From NCBI RefSeq assembly GCF_013359815.1, contig NZ_JABMCF010000035.1, positions 359,617-423,616 on the forward strand: a DNA stretch of 64,000 bases, read 5' to 3'. Shown piece by piece: positions 32,872-41,140 of this stretch. The notes below the pieces were generated by a model. The model had not been told where the DNA came from. It was given only the letters and a program-made list of their open reading frames with translations, and ran no database searches. The stretch's first letter is position 1. Each line of letters opens with the position of its first letter. A program made the position numbers and the translations under genes. The DNA is from Curtobacterium flaccumfaciens. Lineage in GTDB: Bacteria; Actinomycetota; Actinomycetes; Actinomycetales; Microbacteriaceae.

Positions 32872-33762
32872 ATGGGCTTCCAGATTTCGAAGGCGGTGAT
32901 CCCGGCCGCAGGGCTGGGTACCCGCTTCCTCCCCGCAACCAAGGCGATGCCGAAGGAGATGCTCCCCGTCGTCGACAAGCCGGCCATCCAGTACGTGGTG
33001 GAAGAGGCTGTCGGTGCCGGGCTGACCGACGTGCTGATGATCACCGGGCGCAACAAGAACGCGCTCGAGAACCACTTCGACCACGTGTCGGAGCTCGAGG
33101 AGACCCTCCGCAAGAAGGGCGACCACGAGAAGCTGCAGAAGGTGAACCAGTCGACGGACCTCGCCGACATGCACTACGTGCGACAGGGTGACCCGCTCGG
33201 CCTCGGCCACGCGGTGCTCCGCGCGAAGATGCACGTCGGGCGTGAGCCGTTCGCCGTGCTCCTCGGTGACGACATCATCGACGCTCGTGACCCGCTGCTC
33301 CAGCGCATGATCGAGGTCCAGGGCGAGAAGAACGCCACGATCGTGGCCCTGCTCGAGGTCCCCGAGTCGCAGACGCACCTGTACGGCATCGCCACGGTCG
33401 AGCCGACCGACACCGACGACGTGGTGAAGATCACCGGCCTCGTCGAGAAGCCCCCGCAGGGCGAAGCGCCCTCGAACCTGGCCATCATCGGCCGCTACGT
33501 CATCCGTCCCGAGGTCTTCGACGTCCTCGAGAAGCAGGAGCCGGGCAAGGGCGGCGAGATCCAGCTGACCGACGCGCTCATGAAGATGGCGAGCGCCGAA
33601 GAGTGGACCGGCGGCGTGTACGGCGTCGTGTTCCGTGGACGCCGGTACGACACGGGTGACAAACTCGACTACATCAAGGCGATCGTGCAGCTCGCCTCGG
33701 ACCGCGATGACCTCGGCCCCGACCTCAAGTCGTGGCTGAAGGAGTTCAACGCGGGCGAATAG
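32872..33762 (+). CDS. galU: UTP-glucose-1-phosphate uridylyltransferase
   Basis: A 296-residue nucleotidyltransferase making UDP-glucose. The nucleotide-binding motif AAGLGTRFLPATKAMPKEML lies near residues 12-31, and the VDKPAIQYVVEEA, LLGDDIID and LVEKPP segments are all present. UDP-glucose feeds cell-wall glycans and trehalose/glycogen synthesis. TACGGT (32860-32865) lies 6 bases before the ATG, so the start is leaderless. Downstream are rimJ-like and sepX-like genes, an actinobacterial neighbourhood. Confidence 0.95.
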   Translation: MGFQISKAVIPAAGLGTRFLPATKAMPKEMLPVVDKPAIQYVVEEAVGAGLTDVLMITGRNKNALENHFDHVSELEETLRKKGDHEKLQKVNQSTDLADMHYVRQGDPLGLGHAVLRAKMHVGREPFAVLLGDDIIDARDPLLQRMIEVQGEKNATIVALLEVPESQTHLYGIATVEPTDTDDVVKITGLVEKPPQGEAPSNLAIIGRYVIRPEVFDVLEKQEPGKGGEIQLTDALMKMASAEEWTGGVYGVVFRGRRYDTGDKLDYIKAIVQLASDRDDLGPDLKSWLKEFNAGE

Positions 33763-33776
33763 TCGGCCATCCCGCT

Positions 33777-33799
33777 CGGGTCCGGTGATCACGGACCCG
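33777..33799 (+). terminator. Hairpin after galU
   Basis: Arms CGGGTCCG (33777-33784) and CGGACCCG (33792-33799) with a 7-base loop, followed closely by a second GC-rich inverted sequence (GGGCGGGAC with GTCCCGC). The pair lies between galU and the rimJ-like gene and may attenuate read-through. Confidence 0.55.
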
Positions 33800-33849
33800 G
33801 GCGGGACACCCCGTCCCGCACCGGGGCGGGACCCCGGAGGAACCCAGCG

Positions 33850-34509
33850 ATGACGACGATCCCGACCCTGTCCCACGGGCGGGTCACCATCCGGCCCCTC
33901 CGGCTCCGCGACACCCGCGACCTCGACGCGGCACTCGCGACGAACCGCTCGTGGCTCCGCACCTGGGAGGCCACGAACCCCTCCGGACACGTCTCCACCG
34001 ACGTCCGGGGCAGCATCCGCGCGCTCCAGGCCAACGCCCGCGCGGGACTCGGACTGCCGTTCGCGATGGAGCTCGACGGCCGTTTCGTCGGGCAGCTCAA
34101 CGTCTCCGGCATCTCCTACGGCTCGCTCGCGAGCGCCTCCATCGGCTACTGGGTCGTCGAGGACGCCGCCGGCCACAACGTGACGCCGATCTCGGTCGCC
34201 CTCGCCGTCGACCACTGCTTCCGCTCGCTCGGCGTGCACCGGATCGAGATCTGCATCCGGCCGGAGAACGCCCCGAGCCTGCGCGTCGTCGAGAAGCTCG
34301 GCTTCCGGTACGAGGGACTCCGACGCCGGTACATCCACATCAACGGGGACTGGCGCGACCACTTCTGTTTCGCGCTTGTGGCGGAAGAGGTCCGCGGGGG
34401 CGTCCTCGAGCGCTGGGTGCAGGGGCAGGTGCCGCCCGGCGTGGGGGCCGTGCCGCTCGCCGCACGCGACGAGGCGGCGATGCCGCTGGACACGACGCCC
34501 CGCATCTGA
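33850..34509 (+). CDS. GNAT acetyltransferase, RimJ/RimL type
   Basis: A 219-residue acetyl-CoA-dependent N-acetyltransferase. The fold is recognised by IRPLRLRDTRDLDAAL at the start, the strand ASIGYWVVEDAAGHNV (near residue 98) and the CoA-proximal PENAPSLRVVEKLGFRYEGL (near 137-156). RimJ/RimL enzymes acetylate the N-termini of ribosomal proteins S5/L12, though many homologues modify other targets. The ATG at 33850 has GGAGGAA upstream. The last 35 residues are an extension beyond the usual domain. Confidence 0.87.
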   Translation: MTTIPTLSHGRVTIRPLRLRDTRDLDAALATNRSWLRTWEATNPSGHVSTDVRGSIRALQANARAGLGLPFAMELDGRFVGQLNVSGISYGSLASASIGYWVVEDAAGHNVTPISVALAVDHCFRSLGVHRIEICIRPENAPSLRVVEKLGFRYEGLRRRYIHINGDWRDHFCFALVAEEVRGGVLERWVQGQVPPGVGAVPLAARDEAAMPLDTTPRI

Positions 34510-34627
34510 CGTCCCACGTCTGACGGGCCTGGAGGCGCGGCTCGCCTCCCACGGATTCCGTCCCGACACGCGCAACACGCGTCCGGCAATGACGCGGCGC
34601 GGGAACCGCCGCCCCTACCGTGTTCGC

Positions 34628-35728
34628 ATGGCAGGAATCGGCTCGTGGGGTGGCGGCATCGTCCTGCTCGTCGCGGCCGTCCTCTGGCTCGTCTACCTGA
34701 TGCCGTCGTGGGCCGCCCGCCGCCAGTACCTGGCCACCGAGCGGAACGCCATCCGGCTGCAGCAGACCCTCCGGATCCTCGCGCAGACCGCCGAGCTGCC
34801 GGACGAGGTCCGCATCGAGATGAACGCGAAGTCCCTCGCCCAGGCGCAACGCGTCGCCCGGTCCGAAGAGGCCAAGCGCACCGCCATCGTCCGAGCCCAC
34901 GAAGCCGCACGGCAGCGTGAGATCACCCGCCGTCTGGCCGAGCAGGCTCCGGTGCTCGAGCGGGCGTCCGCCGTGCCGGCCCTGACCGCGATGCGCATGC
35001 GCCGTTCCCGGCTCGGGGCGACCCTGTTCGGCACGCTCGGCGTCGTCATCGCCCTCGTGGTCTTCGTCACGGCACCGTCACTCTGGCTCGTCGGTGTCGC
35101 CGGACTCGTCGCCGCCGGTGGGTCCGCAGCGGTCCTGGCCCAGCTGCACCAGGTGGCGACGGCGCGGAAGCAGCGTCTCGCGGCCGCCGAGACGGGCGCG
35201 ACCCGCGCCTCCCGGCCGGCCACCGCATGGACGGACCCGGCGCCGCCCCTGTCGACCGAGCAGCCCGCTGGGCCTGCAGCAGACCGCTCCTGGACCCCGA
35301 ACCACGTGCCGAAACCCCTCTACGTGGAGCGGCCGGCCGCTCCGGCCGCGTCGCCCGAGTCGTCGGCGGAACTCGCTGCCCGCCTGAAGGAGCGCGTCGC
35401 CGCGGCCAAGGCGGAAGCCGAGGCCGAAGCTGCGGCGATCCGCGCCGGGGAGTCCGACCCGTCGCTGGCGAGGGTGTCGCGGATGCGGCCCGAGCTCGAA
35501 GAGGCTGCGGCGTCGCTGTCCGCGCACGACCAGGGGCGTCTGGCCGAGCGGCTCGGGCTCCGGGCCCCTGCTGCGTCGGCCGGCGTTGCTCCTGCTCCCG
35601 CCGCTCCTGCTCCCGCCGACGAGCCCGCCGGGCCGCCGAGCAAGTGGGCCGGCATGGGTGTCCTCGACGACGACGCCTACCAGCAGGCCGACCTCGACGC
35701 GATCATGCGACGGCGCCGCGCGGTCTGA
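34628..35728 (+). CDS. SepX/GlpR-like actinobacterial membrane protein
   Basis: A 366-residue membrane protein. TM1 is at about residues 7-25, then a charged cytoplasmic helical region with RRQYLATERNAIRLQQTLR (about 30-48). Two further helices lie at about 126-175 and a long Ala/Pro/Glu-rich C-terminal tail ends in DDDAYQQADLDAIMRRRRAV. The plan and the position after galU and rimJ match the SepX/GlpR proteins that take part in cell division in Streptomyces and Corynebacterium. The usual neighbouring gephyrin-like (Glp/MoeA-like) gene is not between galU and rimJ here. TACCGT (34616-34621) is 6 bases before the ATG, so it is leaderless. The assignment is by architecture and synteny. Confidence 0.7.
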   Translation: MAGIGSWGGGIVLLVAAVLWLVYLMPSWAARRQYLATERNAIRLQQTLRILAQTAELPDEVRIEMNAKSLAQAQRVARSEEAKRTAIVRAHEAARQREITRRLAEQAPVLERASAVPALTAMRMRRSRLGATLFGTLGVVIALVVFVTAPSLWLVGVAGLVAAGGSAAVLAQLHQVATARKQRLAAAETGATRASRPATAWTDPAPPLSTEQPAGPAADRSWTPNHVPKPLYVERPAAPAASPESSAELAARLKERVAAAKAEAEAEAAAIRAGESDPSLARVSRMRPELEEAAASLSAHDQGRLAERLGLRAPAASAGVAPAPAAPAPADEPAGPPSKWAGMGVLDDDAYQQADLDAIMRRRRAV

Positions 35729-35801
35729 CCCGCGGCACGCCCGAAGGCCCACCGGCGATTTCGGCTGGGCCGAACGAGGGTGCTAGTGTGGTCGAGCACT
35801 T

Positions 35802-35877
35802 GGGGCTATGGCGCAGTTGGTAGCGCGTCTCGTTCGCAATGAGAAGGTCAGGGGTTCGAATCCCCTTAGCTCCACCA
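35802..35877 (+). tRNA. tRNA-Ala, anticodon CGC
   Basis: A 76-base cloverleaf with encoded CCA. The acceptor stem GGGGCTA/TAGCTCC contains the G3-U70 wobble that identifies alanine tRNAs. The anticodon loop is TTCGCAA (anticodon CGC, codon GCG), and the T-loop GTTCGAAT is standard. TAGTGT at 35784-35789 may be its -10. Confidence 0.97.
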
Positions 35878-35890
35878 GGTAGCAACCACG

Positions 35891-35926
35891 AGAACGGCCC
35901 GGAACCCACAGGTTCCGGGCCGTTCT
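35891..35926 (+). terminator. Rho-independent-like terminator after tRNA-Ala
   Basis: Perfect 16-bp arms (35891-35906, 35911-35926) with a 4-base loop, beginning 14 bases after the tRNA CCA end. Confidence 0.88.
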
Positions 35927-36074
35927 GTCGTTGGCGGTCATGGCGAGTCGATCGTCCTCCACATGCCGAGTCAGGTGGATCGTTCGACACAGTTCACGGA
36001 CAGGGGTGGTGTGTTGTCCAACGCACCGCCCTAGACTCCCCGTGCGCCGACCGGCGCGGGAAACGGGGGAACAC

Positions 36075-37952
36075 GTGCGCTTCAGGACCGCCATCGCATC
36101 GATCGGCACGGTGCTCGCCGTCGCCGCCGGGCTCGCCGTCGTCGGGCCGGTCGCGCCGGCATCGGCAGCGGCCCCGACGACCGGCCGATTCACCCCCGTC
36201 GCACCGGCACGAGCCTGGTCCGGAACCGCGACGAGCACCGCGACGACGGTCACCCTCGGCGGCAGGAACGGCATCCCCGCTTCGGCCACGGCTGTCGTGC
36301 TCACCGCGACGGTGAACGCCCCGAGCGCCGCCGGGTACGTCAGTGTTGCCCCTGCAGGCAGCACGGCGAGCCCCGCGATCCAGAACTTCCGTCGGGCGCA
36401 GCCGATCTCCGGCACGACCACGGTCGGCCTCACCTCGGGCAAGGCCCAGGTGAAGGTGTCCGCGGGCAAGGCCACCGTTTCGCTCGACGTTGCGGGGTGG
36501 TACGGCACGAGTGCATCCGGTTCCACGTACACGCCGCTGCCGCCGACGAACGTGTTGAACGGAACGGTGTCCACCGCGGCGAAGAAGATCGTGGTCGCGG
36601 GGAAGGCGGGTGTCCCGGCGAACGCCACCGCAGTGGTGCTCCAGACCGACGTCTCCCGCCCCGCAACGAGTGGTCGGCTGCGGATCACCCCGTCCGGCAA
36701 CAACGCCGGGGTCGTCTCGTTGATGTACGAGAAGGGCATCACCGTCGCCAACACGACCACGGTCAGGCTCTCCGGGGGCGCCGTGCAGGCGCGAGTCTCC
36801 TCCGGATCCGCACGGGTGCTCGCCGACGTGGTCGGGTACTACGCGCCGAACGCCGACGGTTCGGTCTTCGTCCCCGCGCACCCGGTCCGAGCTGCGACCG
36901 TCGCTGCCGGGACCACCGCGAAGAAGGTCACCGTCGCCGGCACCGCAGGTGTCCCGCGCAATGCGACCGCTGCGGTCATCAACGCGAAGGTCGGCAAGGG
37001 AAGCACCGGCGGATCACTCCGCGTCGTCGGCGCGGGGCTGGCCTCGAGCGTGCCGACGCAGGTCTACGCCAAGGGTCAGACGATCGGGAACGCCTTGATC
37101 GCGCCGCTCGCAGCCGGAGGACAGGTGCAGGCGAAGGTGTCCGGCGGGACTGCAACGGTCTACGTCGACGTCGTCGGGTACTTCCTGGATGGATCGACGG
37201 GTTCGGGGACCGGCGTGGACATCTCCTGGCCGCAGTGCGGCAAGACCGTCCCCAGCGACCAGTCGTTCGGGATCGTCGGGGTGAACGGTGAACGGGCCAA
37301 CACGACGAACCCCTGCTTGCAACAGCAGCTCGGCTGGGCCGCGGCCTCCGCCGGGGGCACCGCCCAGCCGACGACGCAGGTCTACTCGCTCTTCACGAAC
37401 CCCGGGGCACGGGCAGCCTCGGTCTGGCCGACGTCGAACCTCGCGCCGAACGGCCAGACAGTCGCTGTGCCCACGGCGTACGGCACCTGCACACCGCAGT
37501 CCGGTGCGCAGTCGACCTGGAAGACGACGGCAGCGTGCTCGTACATGTACGGGTACGCCCGCGCCTACGAAGCAGCCAACACCCGCGGAGTCACCAATCC
37601 TGGTCAGTACCGCTGGTGGCTCGACGTCGAGACCGGACTGTCGTACGTCACCTCGGACGCCGGGCAGAACCGTGCTGCGCTCGAGGGCATGACGAAGGCC
37701 CTGCAGGACGCGGGAGTGACCCAGATCGGGGTCTACTCGACCTCGTACCAGTTCAACAAGATCATGGGGACCGTCCCGGCATCGAGTCCGCTGCGGCCGC
37801 TGCCGAGCTGGATCGCGCTCGGTGCAGCCCGTCTCGACCAGGCTCAGGCGGCCTGCTCCGGCGCTCGTCTGCTCGGTGGACCCATCAGGATGACGCAGTA
37901 CGTGACGCCGTTCGGCTCGACCGCGATCGACCGCGACTGGTCCTGCAGCTGA
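36075..37952 (+). CDS. Secreted three-repeat protein with a C-terminal GH25-like domain
   Basis: A 625-residue exported protein. A Sec signal peptide is cleaved after about residue 32 (PASA-A). Three related beta-rich repeats of about 110 residues (roughly 37-143, 150-255, 262-372) each end in DVVGYY/F-like or DVAGWY strands. A C-terminal domain (380-625) opens VDISWPQCG and contains WWLDVETG near residue 513, as in GH25-like muramidase-type domains; an acidic residue there could be catalytic. Two cysteine pairs suggest disulfides. It may bind and act on cell wall or extracellular glycan. The GTG start has CGGGGGAA upstream. It is a single-gene unit between two strong hairpins. Confidence 0.75.
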   Translation: MRFRTAIASIGTVLAVAAGLAVVGPVAPASAAAPTTGRFTPVAPARAWSGTATSTATTVTLGGRNGIPASATAVVLTATVNAPSAAGYVSVAPAGSTASPAIQNFRRAQPISGTTTVGLTSGKAQVKVSAGKATVSLDVAGWYGTSASGSTYTPLPPTNVLNGTVSTAAKKIVVAGKAGVPANATAVVLQTDVSRPATSGRLRITPSGNNAGVVSLMYEKGITVANTTTVRLSGGAVQARVSSGSARVLADVVGYYAPNADGSVFVPAHPVRAATVAAGTTAKKVTVAGTAGVPRNATAAVINAKVGKGSTGGSLRVVGAGLASSVPTQVYAKGQTIGNALIAPLAAGGQVQAKVSGGTATVYVDVVGYFLDGSTGSGTGVDISWPQCGKTVPSDQSFGIVGVNGERANTTNPCLQQQLGWAAASAGGTAQPTTQVYSLFTNPGARAASVWPTSNLAPNGQTVAVPTAYGTCTPQSGAQSTWKTTAACSYMYGYARAYEAANTRGVTNPGQYRWWLDVETGLSYVTSDAGQNRAALEGMTKALQDAGVTQIGVYSTSYQFNKIMGTVPASSPLRPLPSWIALGAARLDQAQAACSGARLLGGPIRMTQYVTPFGSTAIDRDWSCS

Positions 37953-38021
37953 CGCAGGGGCACGCGATCTGCGACGGTTCGCGAGCGGATCGGCGCGCAT
38001 CCTGACGGCGAGCGCGAGTCA

Positions 38022-38073
38022 CAGACGGACGGGAGGCCCGGTGCCAGCTGGCACCGGGCCTCCCGTCCGTCTG
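38022..38073. terminator. Perfect 52-bp palindrome, bidirectional terminator
   Basis: Positions 38022-38047 are the exact reverse complement of 38048-38073, with CAGCTG at the centre. It lies between convergent genes. The arm GACGGGAGGCCCGG resembles the hairpin at 46529-46574. Confidence 0.85.
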
Positions 38074-38108
38074 CGGGTCGCGTCGGACCCGTCTCAGCCG
38101 TCGACGTG

Positions 38109-38492
38109 TCAGCCGGCGATGCTCTCCGTCAGCACGCCGGACTGCGCGAAGGTGGTGTGGATCGCGTTCGCGGCCTGCTCGAAGGCACGGTTGCCGCGCG
38201 AGATACCGAGCGCTCCACCCTTGATCGCGGACTTGCCCGAGCCCCGCAGCAGTCGGGCGACGGTCCGGCCGTCCGGGGCGATCATGATCTGCACGTCGAG
38301 GCGGGTGTGGAACGTGCGGTCGTTCGCCATGCCGCCGATGAGCAACGTCAGGCCGAGGCTGCCGCGGGTCGCACGGAGTGCCCCTTGCTCGGCGTCGTCG
38401 ACGGTGTAGCCCTCGCGGGACAGTGCCTCGCGCACCTGGGCACGGGCGGTCTCGGGGTCGGTGGCGACGAAGAAGTCGTGGCTCTCGGGCAC
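38109..38492 (-). CDS. Conserved hypothetical protein, about 127 residues
   Basis: A soluble alpha/beta-looking protein. It begins PESHDFFVATDPETARAQVR, has a central glycine-rich hydrophobic strand (SLGLTLLIGGM near residue 46) and an RGSGKSAIKGGALGISRGN segment near 86. The GSGKSA string is not in a P-loop context. No signal peptide is present. I do not recognise the family. GTG 38492 is chosen because GGAAGGAA precedes it; the reading frame upstream is a shadow of the next gene. Confidence 0.7.
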   Translation of the reverse strand: MPESHDFFVATDPETARAQVREALSREGYTVDDAEQGALRATRGSLGLTLLIGGMANDRTFHTRLDVQIMIAPDGRTVARLLRGSGKSAIKGGALGISRGNRAFEQAANAIHTTFAQSGVLTESIAG

Positions 38493-38597
38493 GTGTGTTC
38501 CTTCCGAACGGGTCCGCTGGGACACGGAGGACGCTCGCCCCCGAAGACGATCATGCCGTGTCGGAACGCCGGAGGTGTCGCTTACGCTGGTCGTGTC

Positions 38598-39656
38598 ATG
38601 ACTGCCTCGATGAACCGCCGCGCACTCCTGTCCCTCGCCGGCGTCGCCGGGATCGGGCTCGCCGTCGCGGCGTGCTCCTCCGGCAGCGACAAGGGCGGCG
38701 ACTCGAGCAAGGGCTCGGGCGGCGGGCGCGGGAACTCCGGGGATGGGGACGCAACGTCCACGCCGGCGGCGAAGCCGGTCGCGAAGGCCGTCACTCCGGG
38801 TCAGGTCCCGCTCGCCGGTGGCGTCACGATCACCGTGACGGGGACCGGACTCGCCGCCGTCAAGGGCGTCACCGTCGGCGGTGTCGCTGCGCGCGACGTC
38901 ACGGCGACCGCGTCGAAGGTGACCTTCACGGCCCCGCACCAGGCGATGTACACGGCCGGTGACGCCGACGTCGCACTGTTCACGTCCGTGATCGAGCCCA
39001 CCGCGTCGGCGAACCAGTCCTCCGACGGCAACGGCAGCGCCGCGAACGACGGGCAGAGCGGCGCAACCCAGGACACGGCGACCACCACGCCGACCCCGAC
39101 CGCCGCCGCGACGCCCGCTGCGGGCAGCGCGATCGCCTCGACCACCCTGGCCTACGCCGCACTGACCGACGTCGACCGGCAGCTCGCCTACGCGATGCGG
39201 TACTGGAAGGACTACAACCTCGCCGAGTACGGCACGATGAACCCGATCGGCGGCGACTGCGCGAACTACGTCAGCCAGACGCTGATCGCCCGCGGGTGGG
39301 AGCAGCGGTCCGACTGGTACAACCGGTCAGCCGGTGCCGAGCACAGTGCGACGTGGACCTACTGCCCGACGATGGACCCGTGGCTCGAGACCAACGCGGC
39401 CGAGTTCGGACTCACCCGGCGTTCGTCGGACGAGCGCGACAAGGTGCAGGTCGGCGACATCGTGTTCTTCGACTGGAACGCCAACGGCTCACCGGACCAT
39501 ACGACCATCGTGTCCGAGGTCTTCACCGAGCCCGACGGCACCATCCGCATCAAGTCGGCGAGCCACAACCAGGACGGCCCCTACCGCGACCTCGACGAGA
39601 TGATCACGGTGCAGCACTACGGCGGATCGGCCTGGTTCCACACCTTCGACGCGTAG
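38598..39656 (+). CDS. Secreted lipoprotein with TIG-like and putative amidase (amidase_6-like) domains
   Basis: A 352-residue protein. The signal peptide carries NRRALLS, possibly Tat-dependent, and ends in the lipobox VAAC (Cys26). A Gly/Ser linker leads to a TIG/IPT-like beta domain (about 60-130) and a Thr/Pro linker. The C-terminal domain (about 185-352) has GGDCANYVSQTL with a likely nucleophilic Cys and PDHTTIVSE with a His, as in papain-like putative amidase_6 domains. It may hydrolyse amide bonds in the cell wall. TACGCT (38583-38588) lies 9 bases before the ATG, consistent with a leaderless start. Confidence 0.75.
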   Translation: MTASMNRRALLSLAGVAGIGLAVAACSSGSDKGGDSSKGSGGGRGNSGDGDATSTPAAKPVAKAVTPGQVPLAGGVTITVTGTGLAAVKGVTVGGVAARDVTATASKVTFTAPHQAMYTAGDADVALFTSVIEPTASANQSSDGNGSAANDGQSGATQDTATTTPTPTAAATPAAGSAIASTTLAYAALTDVDRQLAYAMRYWKDYNLAEYGTMNPIGGDCANYVSQTLIARGWEQRSDWYNRSAGAEHSATWTYCPTMDPWLETNAAEFGLTRRSSDERDKVQVGDIVFFDWNANGSPDHTTIVSEVFTEPDGTIRIKSASHNQDGPYRDLDEMITVQHYGGSAWFHTFDA

Positions 39657-39670
39657 CGCTGTCGCGGCCC

Positions 39671-39740
39671 GCAAGACACCGGTGTTCGCGCGTCGCACCG
39701 CGGTCTGCGCGTGTTCAACCGGCGAACACCGGTGTCTTGC
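39671..39740. repeat. ACACCGGTGT palindromic element, copy 2
   Basis: Perfect 19-bp arms (39671-39689, 39722-39740) flank a centre with CACCGCGGTCTGCG. It matches copy 1 (31225-31296) over about 39 bases of the left half at roughly 85 per cent identity. It lies between convergent genes. Confidence 0.88.
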
Positions 39741-39761
39741 AGCGCCGACGGACAGCACCGC

Positions 39762-40991
39762 TCACGGGTACCCGAGGAACCAGAGCAGCACGATCGCGAC
39801 CGGCTGCAGGCACACCCCGACGACCAGCCACGTCACCGCCCGCCGCCGCGTCCCCACGAACACGTCCGACCCGAGCAACGGTGCCATCGGCATGAGCAAC
39901 CGCGGCAACGACTGCTGCGGCAGGAACACCGCCACCAGGTACAGCCCGTAGGAGGCCGTGAACGCGAGCACGTCGGTACCCAGGGCCCTGGTGCTCCTGC
40001 GTGAGAAGAACCACACCGCGCCGGCGAGCACCACGACGACGAGCACGATGCCGAGCGGCCCGAGCCACGTCCCCGCCATCGTGAACCACGGCGTCAGCGG
40101 CGCGAAGTGCTGCCGGCCGACGAACCCCACCCACCACGACAGCTCCGTGTCCAGGTACGCGTTCGGTCGCCCGGTCACGGCCGTCGCGATGACGGGCCAC
40201 GCCAGTCCGGCAGCCGCGACGACCAGGCCGGTCACGACGATTGCGATCCGGTCACGCCACGGGAACACTTCGGCAGCGCGACCCGAGCGGTGCGCTCCGA
40301 CCCACCGCAGGACCAGGTGCACGGCCAGTGCCAGCGCCAGCGCGAGGACCCCGGGCTTCGTGAACGCCGCCACGACACCGAGCGGCGCGATCAGCCAGTA
40401 CCGTCGCCGGACCAGGGCGAGCAGGGCACCGAACAGCATCACGAGCAGCAGGCTCTCCGCGTAGGCGACCTGCAGCAGGAACCCCGTCGGCGCGAACGCG
40501 AACAGGGCCGTCGCCCAGCGGGCCCGGTGCGAGCAGCCGACGGCGAGCACCAGCCGGTACAGCAGCACGCAGGCGCCCGCTCCGGCGATCGACGCCACCA
40601 CGACCCCGGCGACCCAGAACGAGGCGCCGGTCAGCGTCATCACGACCCGCACCACCGCGGGGAACACGGGCAGGAACGCCCACGCGTTCGGCAGGACGTG
40701 CCCGGAGTCGTCGACCGGCAGCGTTGCCGGGTACCCGTGCTCGGCGATGGTCCGGTAGAACGAGGCGTCCCACGAGCCCGAGAACGTGAAGAACGAGGGA
40801 TCCTGCCGGTACGAGGCGAACGGCCAGCCGTTCGCGGTCGCCAGCAGGTACACGGTGGCCAGCAGCACGGTGCTGACCACCCGCGAGCCCGCCCAGATCA
40901 GCAGCGGCGCGGTCCAGGCGCTGCGCCGCCCGGTCAGCAGGCTGCGGAACCCCCGCCTGGAGGCCCGGCTCGCTTCCGCCACGCTCGTCAC
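39762..40991 (-). CDS. Polytopic glycosyltransferase, PIG-V mannosyltransferase-like
   Basis: A 409-residue membrane protein with about ten helices. The first extracytoplasmic loop carries SFFTFSGSWDASFYRTIAEH (about residues 65-84), whose WD-x-YxxIAE-like pattern is typical of PIG-V/GT-C mannosyltransferases using polyprenyl-phosphate sugars. The GTG at 40991 is preceded by GGGAGG. The first residues after the start, EASRASRR, are encoded by a copy of the CCTGGAGGC repeat. It probably glycosylates a secreted or membrane target. The acceptor is unknown. Confidence 0.75.
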   Translation of the reverse strand: MTSVAEASRASRRGFRSLLTGRRSAWTAPLLIWAGSRVVSTVLLATVYLLATANGWPFASYRQDPSFFTFSGSWDASFYRTIAEHGYPATLPVDDSGHVLPNAWAFLPVFPAVVRVVMTLTGASFWVAGVVVASIAGAGACVLLYRLVLAVGCSHRARWATALFAFAPTGFLLQVAYAESLLLVMLFGALLALVRRRYWLIAPLGVVAAFTKPGVLALALALAVHLVLRWVGAHRSGRAAEVFPWRDRIAIVVTGLVVAAAGLAWPVIATAVTGRPNAYLDTELSWWVGFVGRQHFAPLTPWFTMAGTWLGPLGIVLVVVVLAGAVWFFSRRSTRALGTDVLAFTASYGLYLVAVFLPQQSLPRLLMPMAPLLGSDVFVGTRRRAVTWLVVGVCLQPVAIVLLWFLGYP

Positions 40992-41070
40992 CCGCCCGAT
41001 CCTCCCAGATCGCAGGCCGCGCCCCGCATCGCGGGCCGCCACCGCCCGGCGCGAGCCAACCCGTGTGCAT

Positions 41071-41123
41071 CGTGAGCAGTACTGGTCGGGTCCGTCTGCC
41101 GGACCCGACCATTCCTGCTCACG
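41071..41123. terminator. Hairpin downstream of the GH2 gene
   Basis: Outer arms CGTGAGCAG / CTGCTCACG (41071-41079, 41115-41123) and inner 12-bp arms (41083-41094, 41100-41111) are separated by 3-base internal mismatches. It should terminate the minus-strand glycosidase transcript before the PIG-V-like gene. Confidence 0.75.
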
Positions 41124-41140
41124 AAGTGCGGGCCTCCCGG

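Noticed and set aside
35802..35877. tRNA gene as an integration site for a genomic island
   Set aside because: The tRNA is followed at once by its terminator and no integrase, partial tRNA repeat or base-composition change is seen downstream.
38216..38245. GSGKSA in the 127-residue hypothetical protein as a nucleotide-binding loop
   Set aside because: It lies late in a short protein without the preceding beta strand or Walker B, so there is no P-loop NTPase fold to support it.
31225..39740. The two 70-bp palindromic elements as ends of one composite transposon
   Set aside because: The 8 kb between them holds ordinary chromosomal genes (mscL, galU, tRNA-Ala) and no transposase, and each copy is a complete hairpin by itself.
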